A stretch of DNA of 64,000 nucleotides from Fagopyrum homotropicum. Taxonomy: Eukaryota; Streptophyta; Magnoliopsida; Caryophyllales; Polygonaceae. The stretch lies in NCBI GenBank assembly GCA_033239125.1, contig BSWB01000001.1, positions 136,506,981 through 136,570,980 of the forward strand. Reading direction: 5' to 3'. Under the pieces are notes generated by a model, which saw only the letters and a list, made by a program, of their open reading frames with translations, searched no databases and was not told the DNA's origin. Shown piece by piece: positions 11,464 through 24,450 of this stretch; position 1 is the stretch's first letter; each line of letters begins with the position of its first letter. The position numbers were made by a program, and so were the translations under genes.

Positions 11464-14157
11464 TGTAACACCCTAGATTCTCGGAACCCGGGATATTACT
11501 GGTTAGGACCTCACAATGGGTCCCGACCTCAGTTTGACAACAATATTACTAGGATTTTGCAACAAGACACAAATAAGAAAAACCGAAATTTATAAAGTAG
11601 TATTTTCAAGGAATGAATGGAACAACGTCTAACAGCCTATAGTACTTAAATACGGAAAAGACTAATTGTCTTTAACAAGGAGAAATAAACAATAAGGTAA
11701 ACCCACAACCCCACTCTAAGGAGTACGGAGACCCGGCTGACCACTACTTCCGGATCACTCAGATGCTGTTCTAACTTGCGGTAAATCTAAAAACACAACA
11801 AAACAACCATTAGCTAGTTATCTAAACATTAGGAGAATAATAATAGCACACACACACATAAAATTATAAACACTCATCATGCTTTCAAACAATCCATTTA
11901 TTATCTTCATTTAAGTCGTTCACTCTAATGATACTTATTTTGTGACACGAGGGTTTACCAAACCTCGCCTCCGCCCCCGTGTACCCATCAGGAGTGGATC
12001 CGATGCATCTCACGTGTACCTGTATGGTCTGGGTATAGAGAACCTCCCAGTCTCCTGGCAGAGCTGGGCAGTGATGTCATGGCCCGTTATACATACACTT
12101 GGGCCTTAACACATAATAACGACGGTCGTCCTAACAAGTTGTTATTATAACACACATGGTACACACACCACTATTATCACTAAACTAATATCCAGAAACC
12201 AACTAAGTAAGTCGCAAGGACTTACCTGAATCAAATCTCAACTCTCAATTTCTCAACTCGGTCCGCAACCGTAGAAACTCAAACGCCTGTCACACAAGGC
12301 ACGTGGATCAATAATGTATCCCACTTTCTTAGAAGTCTCCAACTTCTAAGATCTATATTCGATCATAAAGAAATTACCAAAGTACCCTTATACGGGTAAA
12401 TGTCCAATTTACCCCTGGTCCCGAAACTCTATAAAATTCTATAACAAGGTTCCAAACTATTCTTTAGAACTCAAAATCACACTCTCACTCTAGAAAGGAA
12501 GTTTGTTAAAGTTTTAGAAGAGTTAAACACATTCTTGACTTTCATAAAAAGTCTCTAAGGTCCAACTTTGGCTTAAGATATGAGGCTCTGATAAAAGTAT
12601 AAAAATTCTACAAAAATATAATAGGTCTTCTATGAAATGCCCTCTACTCATATGAGCAACGATCTCTCAAAAACTATCAACCACAACTCCTACAAAAATA
12701 TCCAAAGATGCTTCCAAAGTCCATAAATTATATACTTAGCCAAATTCTGTGAAATTTCACAACTGCTCAACCAGTCTACTTTGAGCTCCTATAGATTTAG
12801 ATCCAACCGTCGTCAAATTCTCCAATTTTGATAAATCATTCTATGCATGGCACTCTATAACATATTAAAAACTAAACGATGGATTATTTTTATAAAGTAT
12901 CGAAAGATTGATCTAAAGTGGACTGCTCAACAAAATTTATGGAAATTCATAGAAACTTAGATTGCAACAGATCTAGGGTGTGAGTCTCACCCACTGCTTG
13001 CTTGTTCTCTGGATCCAGTCAACATGTCTCTGGTTCGATTCCCTTCATCCTCAATTCTCGTCTAATCCGGTAAGCAACAAATCTCTCTTTTGAGCTCTAC
13101 AGAGGCCAAAAACACCTATAGTTTACTGCTCCTGTGTACTATGACGAGTTATAGGTCCATATTTCTTACTGACTGCCCAGGGGTGGCTAGGAAGGCATCT
13201 GCTCCGGTCATCGATCGAACCACCAGGTCCTTGGGCACTGTCTGCGTGTGATGAGGGGGAGAGGATGTTCTGACTTGGGCCCAAAGTGCCAACTATGAGG
13301 GACAACCCTTACCGCATCCTTGCACAAAAGGTTAAAGAAAGAGCGGTCTAAGCCATGGTCACTAATTAAGGTAACCACTGAGTAGACATGAAGGGGACTC
13401 GATACCTGAGAGGTCGTCACTACAAGGAGACAAAAGATGGTCCTGCTGGGAGGCCGGAGTGGAGAGGGTGGAACTTGACAGATGGGGAAACTCCCGTGTA
13501 ACTCCTGCCTAGACTGTGGTTGCGCAGAAGGTTCGAGATCTTGGATACGTAGACACGAGAGGTGGCCTGGAAGGGCGTTTGTGGATTGGGTCTGCTCTTC
13601 GATCTCAACTGGTGCTGTAAAAAGGAGGAGGGGGATACGCTGTTGATGACAGAGGAAGGAGGGTAGAGGCATGAAGCTGCTGTTGTGTATGTGCTGCGAG
13701 GTCGAAGGAGAGGCGAAAGGGATCCCGGTGGCTGCGGTGTTGCGGCGGGCTCGTTGTGGTCGCTAGTGGTGTGCAGAATCCGGCCGTCGGTTGTAGTCGT
13801 CTGGCACGCTGATGCTGCTCCTGTCGTTCGTGTAGAAGGGAGAGGAAGGGAAATATACGGTTGCAGTTTCAGCCGATAGATAGGTTAGGAAGATAAATAG
13901 ATTGGGTTAAAATTAGATTAGGTTAATTAATTAGGGTTTAGGGTTAAGATATGGGCTGGCGGAAATTGTAGTTACTGGGCCTGATCTGATGGGCCTGCTA
14001 CTCTTCGGTTTTTAATAAAAAAACGGAATTATTATACGGGTTACATAATTTATCATTTTATGTGTATTAAGGTCACATAAAATGATAGAATTTACAAATT
14101 GTTTTATTTATTTAAAAAAAAAGAAGTTGGCGGATCGCAATCCGATTTGATCGGTAT

Positions 14158-15566
14158 TGTTGGAATTTCGGTGTCCGGTTTTAGACCAAAGGGTCGTAGT
14201 CTCACTTATGTGAGTAGACGGTTATCCCAATTGCCAAACAAATTAATATAATTATCTTGAACTAAAAACTAGTTATTAACCAAGGGTTTGTAATCTCCAC
14301 AAAGGAGTAGACAAAACCCAACCAAGAGTTTGTAATCTCCACAAAGGAGTAGACAAAACCCAATCAAGAGTTTGTAGTCTCCAAAGGAGTAGACAAAACT
14401 CAACCAAGAGTTTGTAATCTCCACAAAGGACTAGACAAAACTCAATCAAGAGTTTGTAGTCTCCAAAGGAGTAGACAAAACTCAAGCAAGAGTTTGTAAT
14501 CTCCGAAAAGGAGTAGACAAAACTCTAATAGAAGTTAAGTTCAATTACACGTCTTATAAACCGGTTGTTATATGTTAAAACCATTGACTTGGATAATGTA
14601 ATGAGTCATTCATAAATGAATTTTCCTTCTAAGTGTATTCTCCCTTACACCGGGAATATCCAAATACCTTAGTGGGATAAAACGTTACACGTTACAAAGA
14701 CTAAGAGACTTACTTGTCTTTCTTTGTAGAAAGGGTATTCCTAGGTTTTGTCAATACAAAACCAAACTAAGATGGATGCCTATCCTTTGTCAATACAAAG
14801 GAACTATACTGGTCTTTCGAGTTTTGCAAACAAACTTATAAGAAGGCCTATCCAATGTCAATACAATGGAACTAGAAGCTTTATTATTGCAAAAACGAAT
14901 GTTCAATCAAGTGCAAATGGCTCTCCCTTTTATAGGCATAGGGGCCACGGTTTTGGGGAGTTAAAAGCGGTTAAAAGCGGTTAAAAATGGTTATGGAAGT
15001 TACTTGGAAGATGGGCCTTGAAGCCCTAGAAAGCCCGAGGCCCGAGGCCCACATAGGGAGCCCAAAACCGCTCCCCGGAGCTAGCTTAGAGCTAGCTTAT
15101 TTTTCTTGGTCCAAACACTTCCAATGAGCTTCATTCACTTTAATATAGCTAGGGTAAGCTTCAAGATCCTCAAATACTCAATATCTTAGCTCAAGCTAGT
15201 GTAGCTCCTTAAGAAGCTCACTAGCTGCTTCATTGACATTCACTAAGCATTTGAGCTTGGATTGCTCCCAGTTTTTAACCACATATTCTTTAGCCAATAT
15301 AAGGCCTAAGAACCAAAGGTGTGCTGATAAAATGTGGCTAAAAAGCCCCAAACGTCGGCCTTCTAAAGGCTAGCACAAGTTGACCTTGTCGTGAATCACC
15401 TTGCTTTGATTCGACTCCCCTTATAATACTAGTTGTTCTTAGTGCCGGTCACTTGGCTTGCCTCCCGCAACCCGGACCATAGTGACACACATGTGAACAA
15501 CTCATTGCACCTTGTCTCAAGACAAGCTCAACGGTTACAATGAAGACTTAGCTCAAATCTCCAACA
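14158..15566. mobile_element. Copia-type solo LTR, 1409 bp, nested in the chromovirus LTR
   Basis: The ends are TGTTGGA and TCCAACA, flanked by the 5-bp duplication GGTAT (14153-14157 and 15567-15571). No coding domain is present, so it is a solo LTR or a small non-autonomous element. TGTTGGA/TCCAACA ends are common in Copia elements. The lineage is inferred from termini only, and the orientation cannot be fixed. It contains a roughly 40-bp tandem array (14276-14525) and three short hairpins (14744-14870). Confidence 0.8.
14276..14525. repeat. Tandem array of about 40-bp units, six copies, in the Copia-type LTR
   Basis: The unit reads like CAAGAGTTTGTAATCTCC, then ACAAAGGAGTAGACAAAAC. Each unit is an imperfect inverted repeat (AGTTTGTAGTCTCC facing GGAGTAGACAAAACT), so single units could form stems. 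Longer units (with ACA before AAGGAG) and shorter ones are mixed. Confidence 0.9.
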
Positions 15567-15607
15567 GGTATTAAACGGAAATAAAAAAAAAATTACCGGG
15601 TATTACA

Positions 15608-17936
15608 CATCTTGTCAAGAATAAACTCAAAATTAGATCCCTTTACCCTTCCTTGTAGAATAGGCATTCCAAGATATCTACCAAACCATAAGTAACTTTA
15701 ACTCCGTTGAACTGATGAATGTGAAGCTTCAAATCCTCATTGATATTCGGAGAAACATGTAGACTTGATTTAGAAACATTAATTTTCTCCCCAGAAGCCA
15801 TACAAAACCTCTCGATAATGCTCATAACAACACGTATCTGACCACAAGAAGCCTCCGCAAACAAGGTGATGTCATCCGCAAAGAACATATGTGACAAAGG
15901 AGGTCCATTTCTAGATAACCGGATAGGAAGCCAATCTCCACATGCAACAGCTTGCTGTATAAGGTGACTTAACCGTTCAAGGCAAATCACAAAGAGATAG
16001 GGCAAAAGCGGATCACCTTGTCTTAATCCCTTTTGAGGAATAAATTGATCCGCAACATCTCCATTCCATTGAACATGCATACGGGGAGTAGAAATGCATT
16101 CGTAAATCATGTCAATCCAATTCTCAGGAAACCCCACCCATCTAAGAGAATCAACCATAAATCTCCAACTAAGACGATCATAAGCCGTCTCTAGATCAAT
16201 TTTCATAATCATCTATTTGCGACCCATTGTCTTATGTCTAGCTGAATGTATAATCTCCTGCATGAGAATAACATTATCCTGAATTAACCTCCCCGGAATG
16301 AAACTACCCTGTGTGGGTCCTACAAGATCCCCCCCATCACGCCTTGCATACGTTGCACAAGGACCTTAGTAATGATTTTGTAAAGTACATTACATAAGAC
16401 AATAGGGCGAAACTGACTAATCCGCTCCGGTGATCCTATTTTGGCAATCAAGCAGATAAGAGTATCATTAAGACCCTCCGGTAGTCTCTTGGTACTAAAA
16501 AATTTACGTACCTCAGCAACGACCGAACCCCCTACAATGCTCCAACATCTTTGATAAAACACTAGTTGGAATCCATCCAAACCCGGAGCTTTATACTTAC
16601 CCATAGATTTAATTGCCTTCCACACTTCCATACCAGTAGGTTCTACCTGTAATCTCTGCCAATCGACGTAATCAATAACCGGGTATGTATAGTCAACACT
16701 ACTCCAGGCAACACCCTCAATGTCCGATGAAGTATACATCAACTTAAACCAGTCAGTTGCATGGGCTTCCAACTTAGAGTCGTCAGTTTCCCAGATGTCA
16801 TTATCAAGAATCAAGCCTTCCACTCTATTCCGCCTTTGTCGAATAATAGTAGATAAATGATAGAAGGAAGTATTATGGTCACCCTCTGTCAACCAAGCTT
16901 CTCTTGACTTTTATAACCAAATAAGTTCTTCCCTTTCTAACGTGATTTCCAACTCAGCTGTTAATCTAGTATTCAAATATAGAAGCTGTTGAGAGGTAGT
17001 AAATGAAGAATGAATTTGAAGTTTACTTATCTGATCCATAAGTTCTTGTTTCCTGCGAAAGATATTACCAACCACACGACGATTCTAACGTATTAGTCTA
17101 AATTTAAGGTTAGCAAGAGAAGAACATACCTCATCATTAGAAGACCAAACAGGTTCAACAATAGGAATAAAGTCATCATGAGTTAACCAAGCCGCTTCCA
17201 TCCGAAACGGTCGTCTTTTACATCGTAGGTGTTTCGAAGAATCAAAACAAAACAAAAGAGGCAAATGATCAGAAGAATAACGTGCCAAATGTCTCACTGA
17301 AGCATCTGGCCAAGCCAATCTAGCCTCCTGATTCATCAGAATACAATCAAGCCGCTTCAAAATAATGTGGGTAGTATCAGAACCCCTGCTCTAAGTATAT
17401 GGCGATCCAATAAACCCCACATCAATCAACCCATGGGTATGAATAAAGGATTGAAACAGATGGGAATCTTTATGTAAACCACTAACCCCACCTTCCCTTT
17501 CATCCAAAGTAAGAATACAATTGAAGTCCCCACCTACCAAACAAGGGTCATCCACTCCAGAAATTTCCAAATCTAAACGATTCCAAAAATCCCTTCGGCG
17601 GAATACCGTAAGTGGAGTATAAACAACAAAAAGATGAAACATTTGTAAACCCCGGGAGATAGAGACATGCACAAAATCATCATCAGTAGTAATAATAGAA
17701 AGCTGAATCTGGTCATCATACGAAAGTAACCAAATACCTCCTTGAAAACCCATAGCTTCCACCCGAACACAACCCGTAAACAACATCCGATCACACACGC
17801 GTGGAGCTTCAACACCCGAAATTTTTGGTTCTAAAATAGCAAGAATATCAATCCTATGATGCTTACAAAGATACCTAATAGCCCTGCGAAACCCATTCTT
17901 ACGAGCTCCGCACACATTCCAGAATAAGCAATTCAT
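15608..17936 (-). pseudogene. LINE ORF2, 5' part: endonuclease and reverse transcriptase
   Basis: The start ATG at 17936 (MNCLFWNVCGARKNGFRRAI) lies 12 bases beyond the ORF1 stop, a usual L1 arrangement. The endonuclease/exonuclease/phosphatase domain runs from 17936 to about 17180, with CLVGGDFNCIL and, after a stop and frameshift, SSDHLPLLF. The reverse transcriptase runs from about 16600 to 15700, with KAPGLDGFQ, KIDLETAYDRLSW, KGLRQGDPL and the catalytic FADD at about 15871-15882. Breaks include a stop at 17391, an interruption near 17085-16890, another at 16212-16320 and a frameshift near 15660. Confidence 0.9.
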
Positions 17937-17947
17937 TGGAACATAAA

Positions 17948-19723
17948 TCAAGACTGCTCATCAACAACAGTATCCGCGCCCATATCCACGTCTGGAACTA
18001 ATGGTACTTGTGGCAGATTCTTAAGGTCTTGCATCGTAGTAGGTTCCATAGAAACAACCGGCTCTGTACTCTCATTATGAAGGTCTCCAATTGTAGTTGA
18101 AGATGTAGTTTCCTCATGTCTCTGACGCTTACCAATGGCTACAGAATCCGGTGCAATACTCGAGTTGTTAATATGCACATCAAACACTTTCTTGCGAGCT
18201 AGAGCACGTAGATTGTTTCGTTTTTTTATTATGAGCTGCCATATCTTTTCCATCCTTACTCTTCCCCTCAGCTGAAACATTCTGTAAGCCCTTATGATTA
18301 ATTTTATTCTGTGAAGTAGTGGCTGTGAACATGACATCTGTTACCGATTTTTCCAATCTATCTTTACCTCTTATAACAACAACTCTTGCCACAAATGAGT
18401 CAATTGGTCAAACCTTACCTTCTTCACCAATAATGTCTTCCCCATTTTTCTCCTTACCTTTTCTAGAACCTGTTGCATGCGGTTGAGCAGGAGAATGCGA
18501 GGCACCTGTAGCCCCAGATGAATGGCCCATGATTGTGATGCCTGGAGATGCATGATTGTTAGATCGTGGCTTCCCTCGCAAATGGGATCCTTTTCGGGAC
18601 ACAAGCATCCATGGACCATAACCATGGTCCTCTTGGTGATGATCTATTGCCGTAGACCCAGTAGTAGTCGTTCCCACTGTAGGAGTCATCTGCACAGAAA
18701 CATCAGTAGCATCCATAGGAGGTATAGGTGTGAGAGCCTTTTTACCAACACTTTGGAACATGCAAGACGGTGCTAAATGCCCATAAATACCACAACAGAA
18801 GCACGCAGTCTAAAGACCTTCATATTCAAGGGCACATTTATTGCTACTGATGGATATTGTCTTCTTCAACGGTTTTACTAGTTCTATCTCGACACAAAAG
18901 CCGGCAAATTGACCTCTAATAGAATAAAGAGTTTTTGGATCGACAACTATCGGTACCCCCAAACCTGAAGCCATACGCCATAATACCGTTTCCTCGTAAT
19001 ACTGGATAGGAAGATCCTTTATACGTACCCATATCGGAGTAGAGGTAATCTCCATTGACAGTCTAAGCGATGGACTCCATCGTTTCAGAGATAAACATTG
19101 ACCAAATACTGACCAAGGACCTCCTGTGAGAACAGCCAACAAATCTGGTTCATTATCAAAACGAGCCATTAAGTATCCTTTCAATAGATCGACAATCTGC
19201 ATACAACTTCCAAATTTCCATCTATCCCTAACCCGACACTCCATAACAGGAAAAGAAATGGGAAATCCAATGACCTTGAACACAATAGATCGTTCCCAAA
19301 CCTTATTCAAAGCATCCTCAAACTCCCCATCAAGCAGAACAGATGGATCACCATCTTCACCATCTGGGAAAACAAGGTTGATCTTTCCTTGGGTAAACTC
19401 TGTGTCTAAGATTGTCCTTTTTGTTGGCCTAATCCTCCACCACTAACTGCAACCTCCTTCCAGGTCTGTTTCTGGCGATTATTATCAGGTGCAGGTGAAG
19501 GAGAGACTGTCTGTGCTGATTCCGTAACAGTCTCCATAGCAGATGATGGATAAGTGTTCGATGCAGCAGCAGTATGCACGTTACTAGAAGCTTCACATGG
19601 CTAAGAGCATGGTTCCATGACTGTATCAACCGAAGCAGTAACTATCAGACTTGGTATTTCAGGTGGTTGTGGTGGTGGCCGGGCCGTGGTAGGTGGTCCT
19701 TGGCCGTCAGAACCGGTAGTCAT
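17948..19723 (-). pseudogene. LINE ORF1, nucleic-acid-binding protein with DUF4283 and zinc knuckle
   Basis: The ATG at 19723 opens a proline-rich leader. The DUF4283-type domain is intact from about 19330 to 18810 (SIVFKVIGFPISFPVM, GGPWSVFGQ, PIWVRIKDLP). A CCHC knuckle, CFCCGIYGHLAPSC, follows at about 18800-18755. The tail is basic and low in complexity, and the stop is at 17948. Breaks are TAG codons at about 19600 and just before the knuckle (18810), a frameshift near 19410, a stop at 18408 and a slip at an A7 run near 18220. Its known role in L1 elements is packaging of the RNA; this copy cannot do so intact. Confidence 0.85.
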
Positions 19724-19778
19724 GAGCAGTTGACATCAGTTATTGAGATGGAGCGTTGAGAGCGTTTTTCGTATGTTA

Positions 19779-21762
19779 CTGTTATTATATGGGAATAGGA
19801 ATAAAATGAACCAAACTATCAATTTAAAAACTTACTCACATTTATGTTTAAATGATAGACCATAAAATCTAATTTTTGAAGAAAAAAAAATAATGTTTTC
19901 AATTTTCACGCGGTCATCTGTTTAGTTCAGTCATTTGTTCTGTTCAGCCTCAGCCATCTACAGTTATATCTAATAATATTACATTTAACAAAATTTTAAT
20001 GCATGTTAGTAACCCATAATGTTAGGTAATTGTAGTAACTCTTTTCAAAAAAAGAAAGAAAAGGTAATTGTAGTATCTTTGTCAATGAGATATAGAATAT
20101 TAGAATTCCTTATTTATCTACTTTCCCAATCCGTTTATCATAGCCTTTTTTTTAATCTATTTACTTAAGTCCAAACCGATACATAATATTAATACATATT
20201 ATTAATGCTATGTATTATCTCGTCCCACCATTATACCAGCTGAGCTAATTGAACTTGTATATTATCTCGTCGATACATAGTATTAATACATAGTTTTTAG
20301 TTACACAATGTTAATAAACAATTTCAATTACACAATTACAACTACACAATGTTAATACACAATTTCAATTAAAATGTCATATTATGCAGTTAACACAATC
20401 GGTCATTTTCCAATTACACAAGTCCGATTGTTTACACAAGGTTGAGTTACACAAGCTCAAACGAGTTGCACAAACCCAAAAGTCCGTCATTTACACAATG
20501 TCGAGTTACACAAGTCCAAGCCCATCAAGTTACACAAGCCCATTTATAATTATAAAAAAGACTATATCCAGTATTTATAAAGTTAGGCGAAATTCCATAA
20601 TTAATCAAGTTGGGACAATTTGTGAACTTTTAAAACTCTAGGTCTTTCTTGCAATTATAAATCTGGGTCAAAATTTGTAATTAACTTTGCAAAGACATAT
20701 TTGTAAATTTATAAAAACTAGAGTCATAAACGTAAATATGAAATATGGATAGTTATTTGTAATTTACCCTAGTTTGACTTTAACCCGTTAGGGTTTTCTG
20801 TGGAGAAGATGGTGTAGTAAGCAGCTACGCTTCTCCAACAAATGGAGCCATGAATGGCGGCTTCTCCCAACAGGCGAGGCGGCAACTCCCTTGGTGGCCG
20901 ATGTGAAGGTTGACGAGGGTGGCAAGCAGACCGGAATATTTGTTGGTGCAGATCTGCACCACGAGAAATAAGCAAACACGGGAAAACTCCGATGACCAAG
21001 ACGCTAAGAATTCGTCGGGGGTGGGATGCCACTTTGTTGGAGGGGGGGGGGGGGCATATCTGCCGGTGGGTTCCTGGTAGTTGCGGTTGCTCGAACCGAC
21101 ATTTCAATGGCGGACTCGAGTAGATCGAAGGCGGCGGTTATAGTTTTTGACGAGAAACCCTAATCAAAGGAAGGTGCAGATCCCGCGGGGAGGTTGCCTG
21201 AGAGGATCAAAGGCGGTAACTATGGTTTTCGGTGAGAAACCCTAATCGAAGGAAGGTGCAGATCGAAGGCGGCGGCTATGGTTTCTAAAAACCAGATCGA
21301 AGGTGCAATAAGTCCATTCAAACCGTCAGAAATTGTAATCAAATGAACGAACAAAGTACATGAAAAAAATAAAAATTTGCAAGCATTTCACACACTTTAC
21401 TTCGATATGAGTTGTCTTTTCTGACGGTTTCAGGCGGTTTAGAGCGGTTTAGAGACGTTCCTCCTAGTTGAGATGCAAACGACCTTGAGCGAGACAAAGA
21501 AGACGAACGACTACGAGAAACCCTAACTGAGAGTCTGGCGTTTGGGGTGATATTATGGGGTTTTATTTTATGTTTTCTCCTTATGCCCCTTTAATTATTT
21601 ATTTTTGGATCTATTAATGGAAAAAATAGAGGTTCTAGTTTGTATCTATGATACAAAAAAGGCCTTACTACACCAATCTTCTCTACAAATTGAAACTTAT
21701 CTCCATTTTTATTGGGAATCCGTCGCTGTGAAAAATATCCATTCATGTTTACTTTCCTATAT
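19779..21762. other. Intergenic DNA with short repeats, no gene supported
   Basis: The stretch 20290-20560 repeats the motif TTACACAA many times. On the minus strand at 20248-20237 TAGCTCAGCTGG matches the tRNA A-box consensus within a tRNA-like 5' half, but no B-box or acceptor stem follows. At 21110-21330 a block with GATCGAAGGCGGCGG and GAGAAACCCTAATC is present about three times in tandem. A G13 run lies at about 21041-21053. Open frames at 20769-21107 lack any recognisable domain. Confidence 0.5.
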
Positions 21763-24450
21763 TGTAATAACCGAAAATTTTAAAACTCCGTTTATTACCG
21801 GATCAAACCGGATTCCGATCCGCCAACCATAATTCCTTTAAATAAAATTAAACAATATTAAATTCTATCACTTTATGTGACCTTGATTCACATAAAATGA
21901 TAAATTAGGTAACCCGTAAATAATTCCGTCTGTTTTAAAACCGAAGAATAGTTCCGGACGATTTTAGTTTATCCTTTCAACTCACCTTTGAAGTAGATGA
22001 GCAGGCCATTAATGGGCCCAGTAACCCTCAGCCGGCCCAGTACAGAGGAAGAGTGGGCTGCTGCTCCATTTTGACTCTCCAGCCCAACAACTCTCTCCTA
22101 ATCCACTCCCTTAACCCTAATCTTTCCCCTTAATCACGCTTAACCTAATCTACCTACAACTCCTACGCACCGTCACCTTCTCTCCCTCCTACACCATCGA
22201 TTGAAACGAAGGGCGGCAGCTTCGACCATCGGCATCCCAAGCAACTACCACCGAGCCAGACGGCCGTCCCTGCGCCGGAGCCTGTTTCATCTTCACGGAC
22301 CAGTGAGTATCGACTTCTCCTACTTCTTTTGAAACAAACTGAAGCTGAAGGATTTCTGTTGCACAGCAGAGATGCACGACCTTGCTACTCAATCGACCCT
22401 GCACCGCCAGCGCCGTCGGGATTTCTGTTGCACCTGCCGTTTTCGAGTTACCAGCGCAGAAGGTAATGTACTTCACATCTTCTTCGAGCCTTTTCTTCCC
22501 CTTCTGCACAGCTATTTCTAACCACCTCGCAAACACCAGACCACAACGAGGTCGAGCCAGTCCGGACTGCAGACGCACGAACCAGGCGGAAGGAAGGGGC
22601 CTCGCGATCACCGGCCATCACCGCGCCTCGTCTCTGTCGGAAACCATAACCAATCCAACCTCATGGACACCCGACTAGCGTAGCACACCAGGGCCCGTCC
22701 CACTTCGATCCAGAGCAGTAAAGTCGGACTGGAACCACCACCCTGCTGCCGGTAAAGTGTTGAGCACCTTGTTTCCTGTTGCAACTTTGTACGTACAGAG
22801 AGTTATTTGGTTAGTCCAAACAGTGGTGCAGAGAATGAATAAACTGAGATGTGTGAGGGTGAGAGATACAATTTCTTTTGTGGTCCATGGGATTCGAACT
22901 GGAGACCTCTAAGTAGGATAAATAAGAGCACATGTTGATAGAGGGAATCGAACCTAAGACCTCCTGCACACCTTTTGTTTGAAGTTTCGACCTGCTGACT
23001 TTATGACATAATTTCTAGGGTTTAAATCGAGAATCCACCATTGAAATTTTGATATGTCGTAGATGAATACTTATAGTTTAACGTGTTAAAATTTGGGAGA
23101 AAGTTAACGGTCGGATTAGGTTTTATAAAGTCCCGAAGTAGAGCACTTGAGCTGTTTTTGAAACAGGAAAATAATTGACTAAGTATAGAATTGTGGTTTC
23201 TAGCCAACCTTAGAGGTTATATGGGAGTTATGGTTGTTTTTCTTGAGAGACCTTTGCCTATGATTGGTATAGATATATTAGAGAAACTAGAGAGTGTTTC
23301 CGGAATTCTTAACTTTTAAACTAAACCTTGGATCTTAACTCAAATCGGACTTTAATGATCGTTTCAGGAAAATCTAGGATTTTGTATAACTCCTCTACTA
23401 CGGTACTAAATTCTTCCGTAAGAACTGGAATATGGGAATAGGCTCTAAAGGAGAGTTGGAATTAATTTATCGGAAAATCTTAGATTTTCGGGATCACGAG
23501 TAAAATAGTCTTTTAACCTAAGAGAGTTGTTTTCGTAAACTTTCCTCTAGAGATTTGTACCTCTTAGAAGTTATCAACTTCTAAGAGTATGGGATGAAAT
23601 GTTGATACACATGCCTTGTTTAACAGGCGTTTAAGCTACCAAGGGTACGGACTGAGTTGAGATTTGGGAAAGTGATATTTGATCGAGGTAAGTCCTTGCG
23701 ACTTACTTAGCTGGTTTGTGGATATTAGTTGAGTGATAATAGTGGTGTGTGTACCATGGGTGTTATAATAACAACTTGTTAGGACGACCGTCGTTATTAT
23801 GTGTTAAGGCCCAAGTGTATGTATAACGGGCCGTGACATCACTGCCCAGCTCTGCCAGGAGACTGGGAGGTTCTCTATACCCAGACCATACAGGTACACG
23901 ATGAGATGCATCGCATCCACTCCTGATGGGTACACGGGGGCGGAGGCGAGGTTTGGGAATCCCTCGTGTCACAAAATAAGTATCATTAGAGTGAATGACT
24001 TAAATGAAGATAATAAATGGATTGTTTGAAAGCATGATGAGTGTTTATTATTTTATGTGTGTGTGTTCTAGTATTATTCTCCTAATGTTTAGATAACTAG
24101 CTAATGGTTGTTTTGTTGTATTTTTAGATTTACCGCAGGTTAGAACAGCAACTGAGTGATCCGGAAGTAGTGGTCAGCCGGGTCTCCGTACTCCTTAGAG
24201 TGGGGGTTGGGTTGTTGCTTTGTCGTTCTTTCCTTTTGTTAAGACAGTTAGTCTTTTCCCTTTGTTTAAGTTTTATAGGCTGTTAGACCTTGTTGCATTC
24301 ATCCGTTAAAAACACATCTTTATGAATTTCGGTTTTCTTATTTGTGTCTTGTTGCAAGATCCTAGTAATATTGTTGTCAAACTGAGGTCGGGACACATTG
24401 TGAGGTCCTAACTAGTAATATCCCGGGTTCCGAGAATCCGGGGTGTTACA
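21763..24450 (+). mobile_element. Chromovirus solo LTR, 2688 bp
   Basis: It starts TGTAATAACCG, ends GGGTGTTACA and is flanked by the 5-bp duplication TATAT (21758-21762 and 24451-24455). It carries no internal region or primer site, so it arose by recombination between two LTRs. It belongs to the same family as the LTRs at 43679 and 51655, in the opposite orientation. Tracts such as GGGAATCGAACC at about 22943 resemble tRNA B-boxes but are part of the LTR. Confidence 0.92.

Larger units (their letters stand above)
11464..15607 (-). mobile_element. Chromovirus solo LTR inserted in the LINE, itself carrying a Copia-type LTR
   Basis: It begins TGTAACACCC at 11464 and ends TATTACA at 15607. The 5-bp duplication CATCT lies at 11459-11463 and 15608-15612. 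Without the inner insertion (14158-15566 and one GGTAT) about 2.73 kb remain, the length of the other LTRs of this family. There is no internal region, so it is a solo LTR. Joining its flanks restores the LINE reading at the DKM-C residues, which proves it landed in LINE ORF2. Confidence 0.92.
9599..19770 (-). mobile_element. L1-type LINE, nearly full length, interrupted by nested LTRs
   Basis: It reads on the minus strand: short 5' leader, ORF1 (start 19723), ORF2 (start 17936), 3' end with an A-rich tail seen as T-runs at about 9599-9622. GTATGTTA occurs directly beside both ends (9591-9598 and 19771-19778), a plausible target-site duplication. Removing the nested LTR insertion (11464-15607 plus one CATCT) leaves about 6.0 kb, the usual length for a plant L1. 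ORF1 has a DUF4283-type domain and a zinc knuckle. ORF2 has endonuclease, reverse transcriptase and a C-terminal RNase H. Many stops and frameshifts make it inactive. Confidence 0.9.

Noticed and set aside
13208..13879. Overlapping open frames of up to 154 codons
   Set aside because: They lie inside the solo LTR, on both strands, without domains, and correspond to non-coding parts of other LTR copies.
17573..17815. Minus-strand frame of 80 codons
   Set aside because: It is a shadow of the LINE endonuclease in another frame.
22861..22960. tRNA B-box-like words GGGATTCGAACT and GGGAATCGAACC
   Set aside because: They have no A-box or cloverleaf and lie inside the LTR at 21763.
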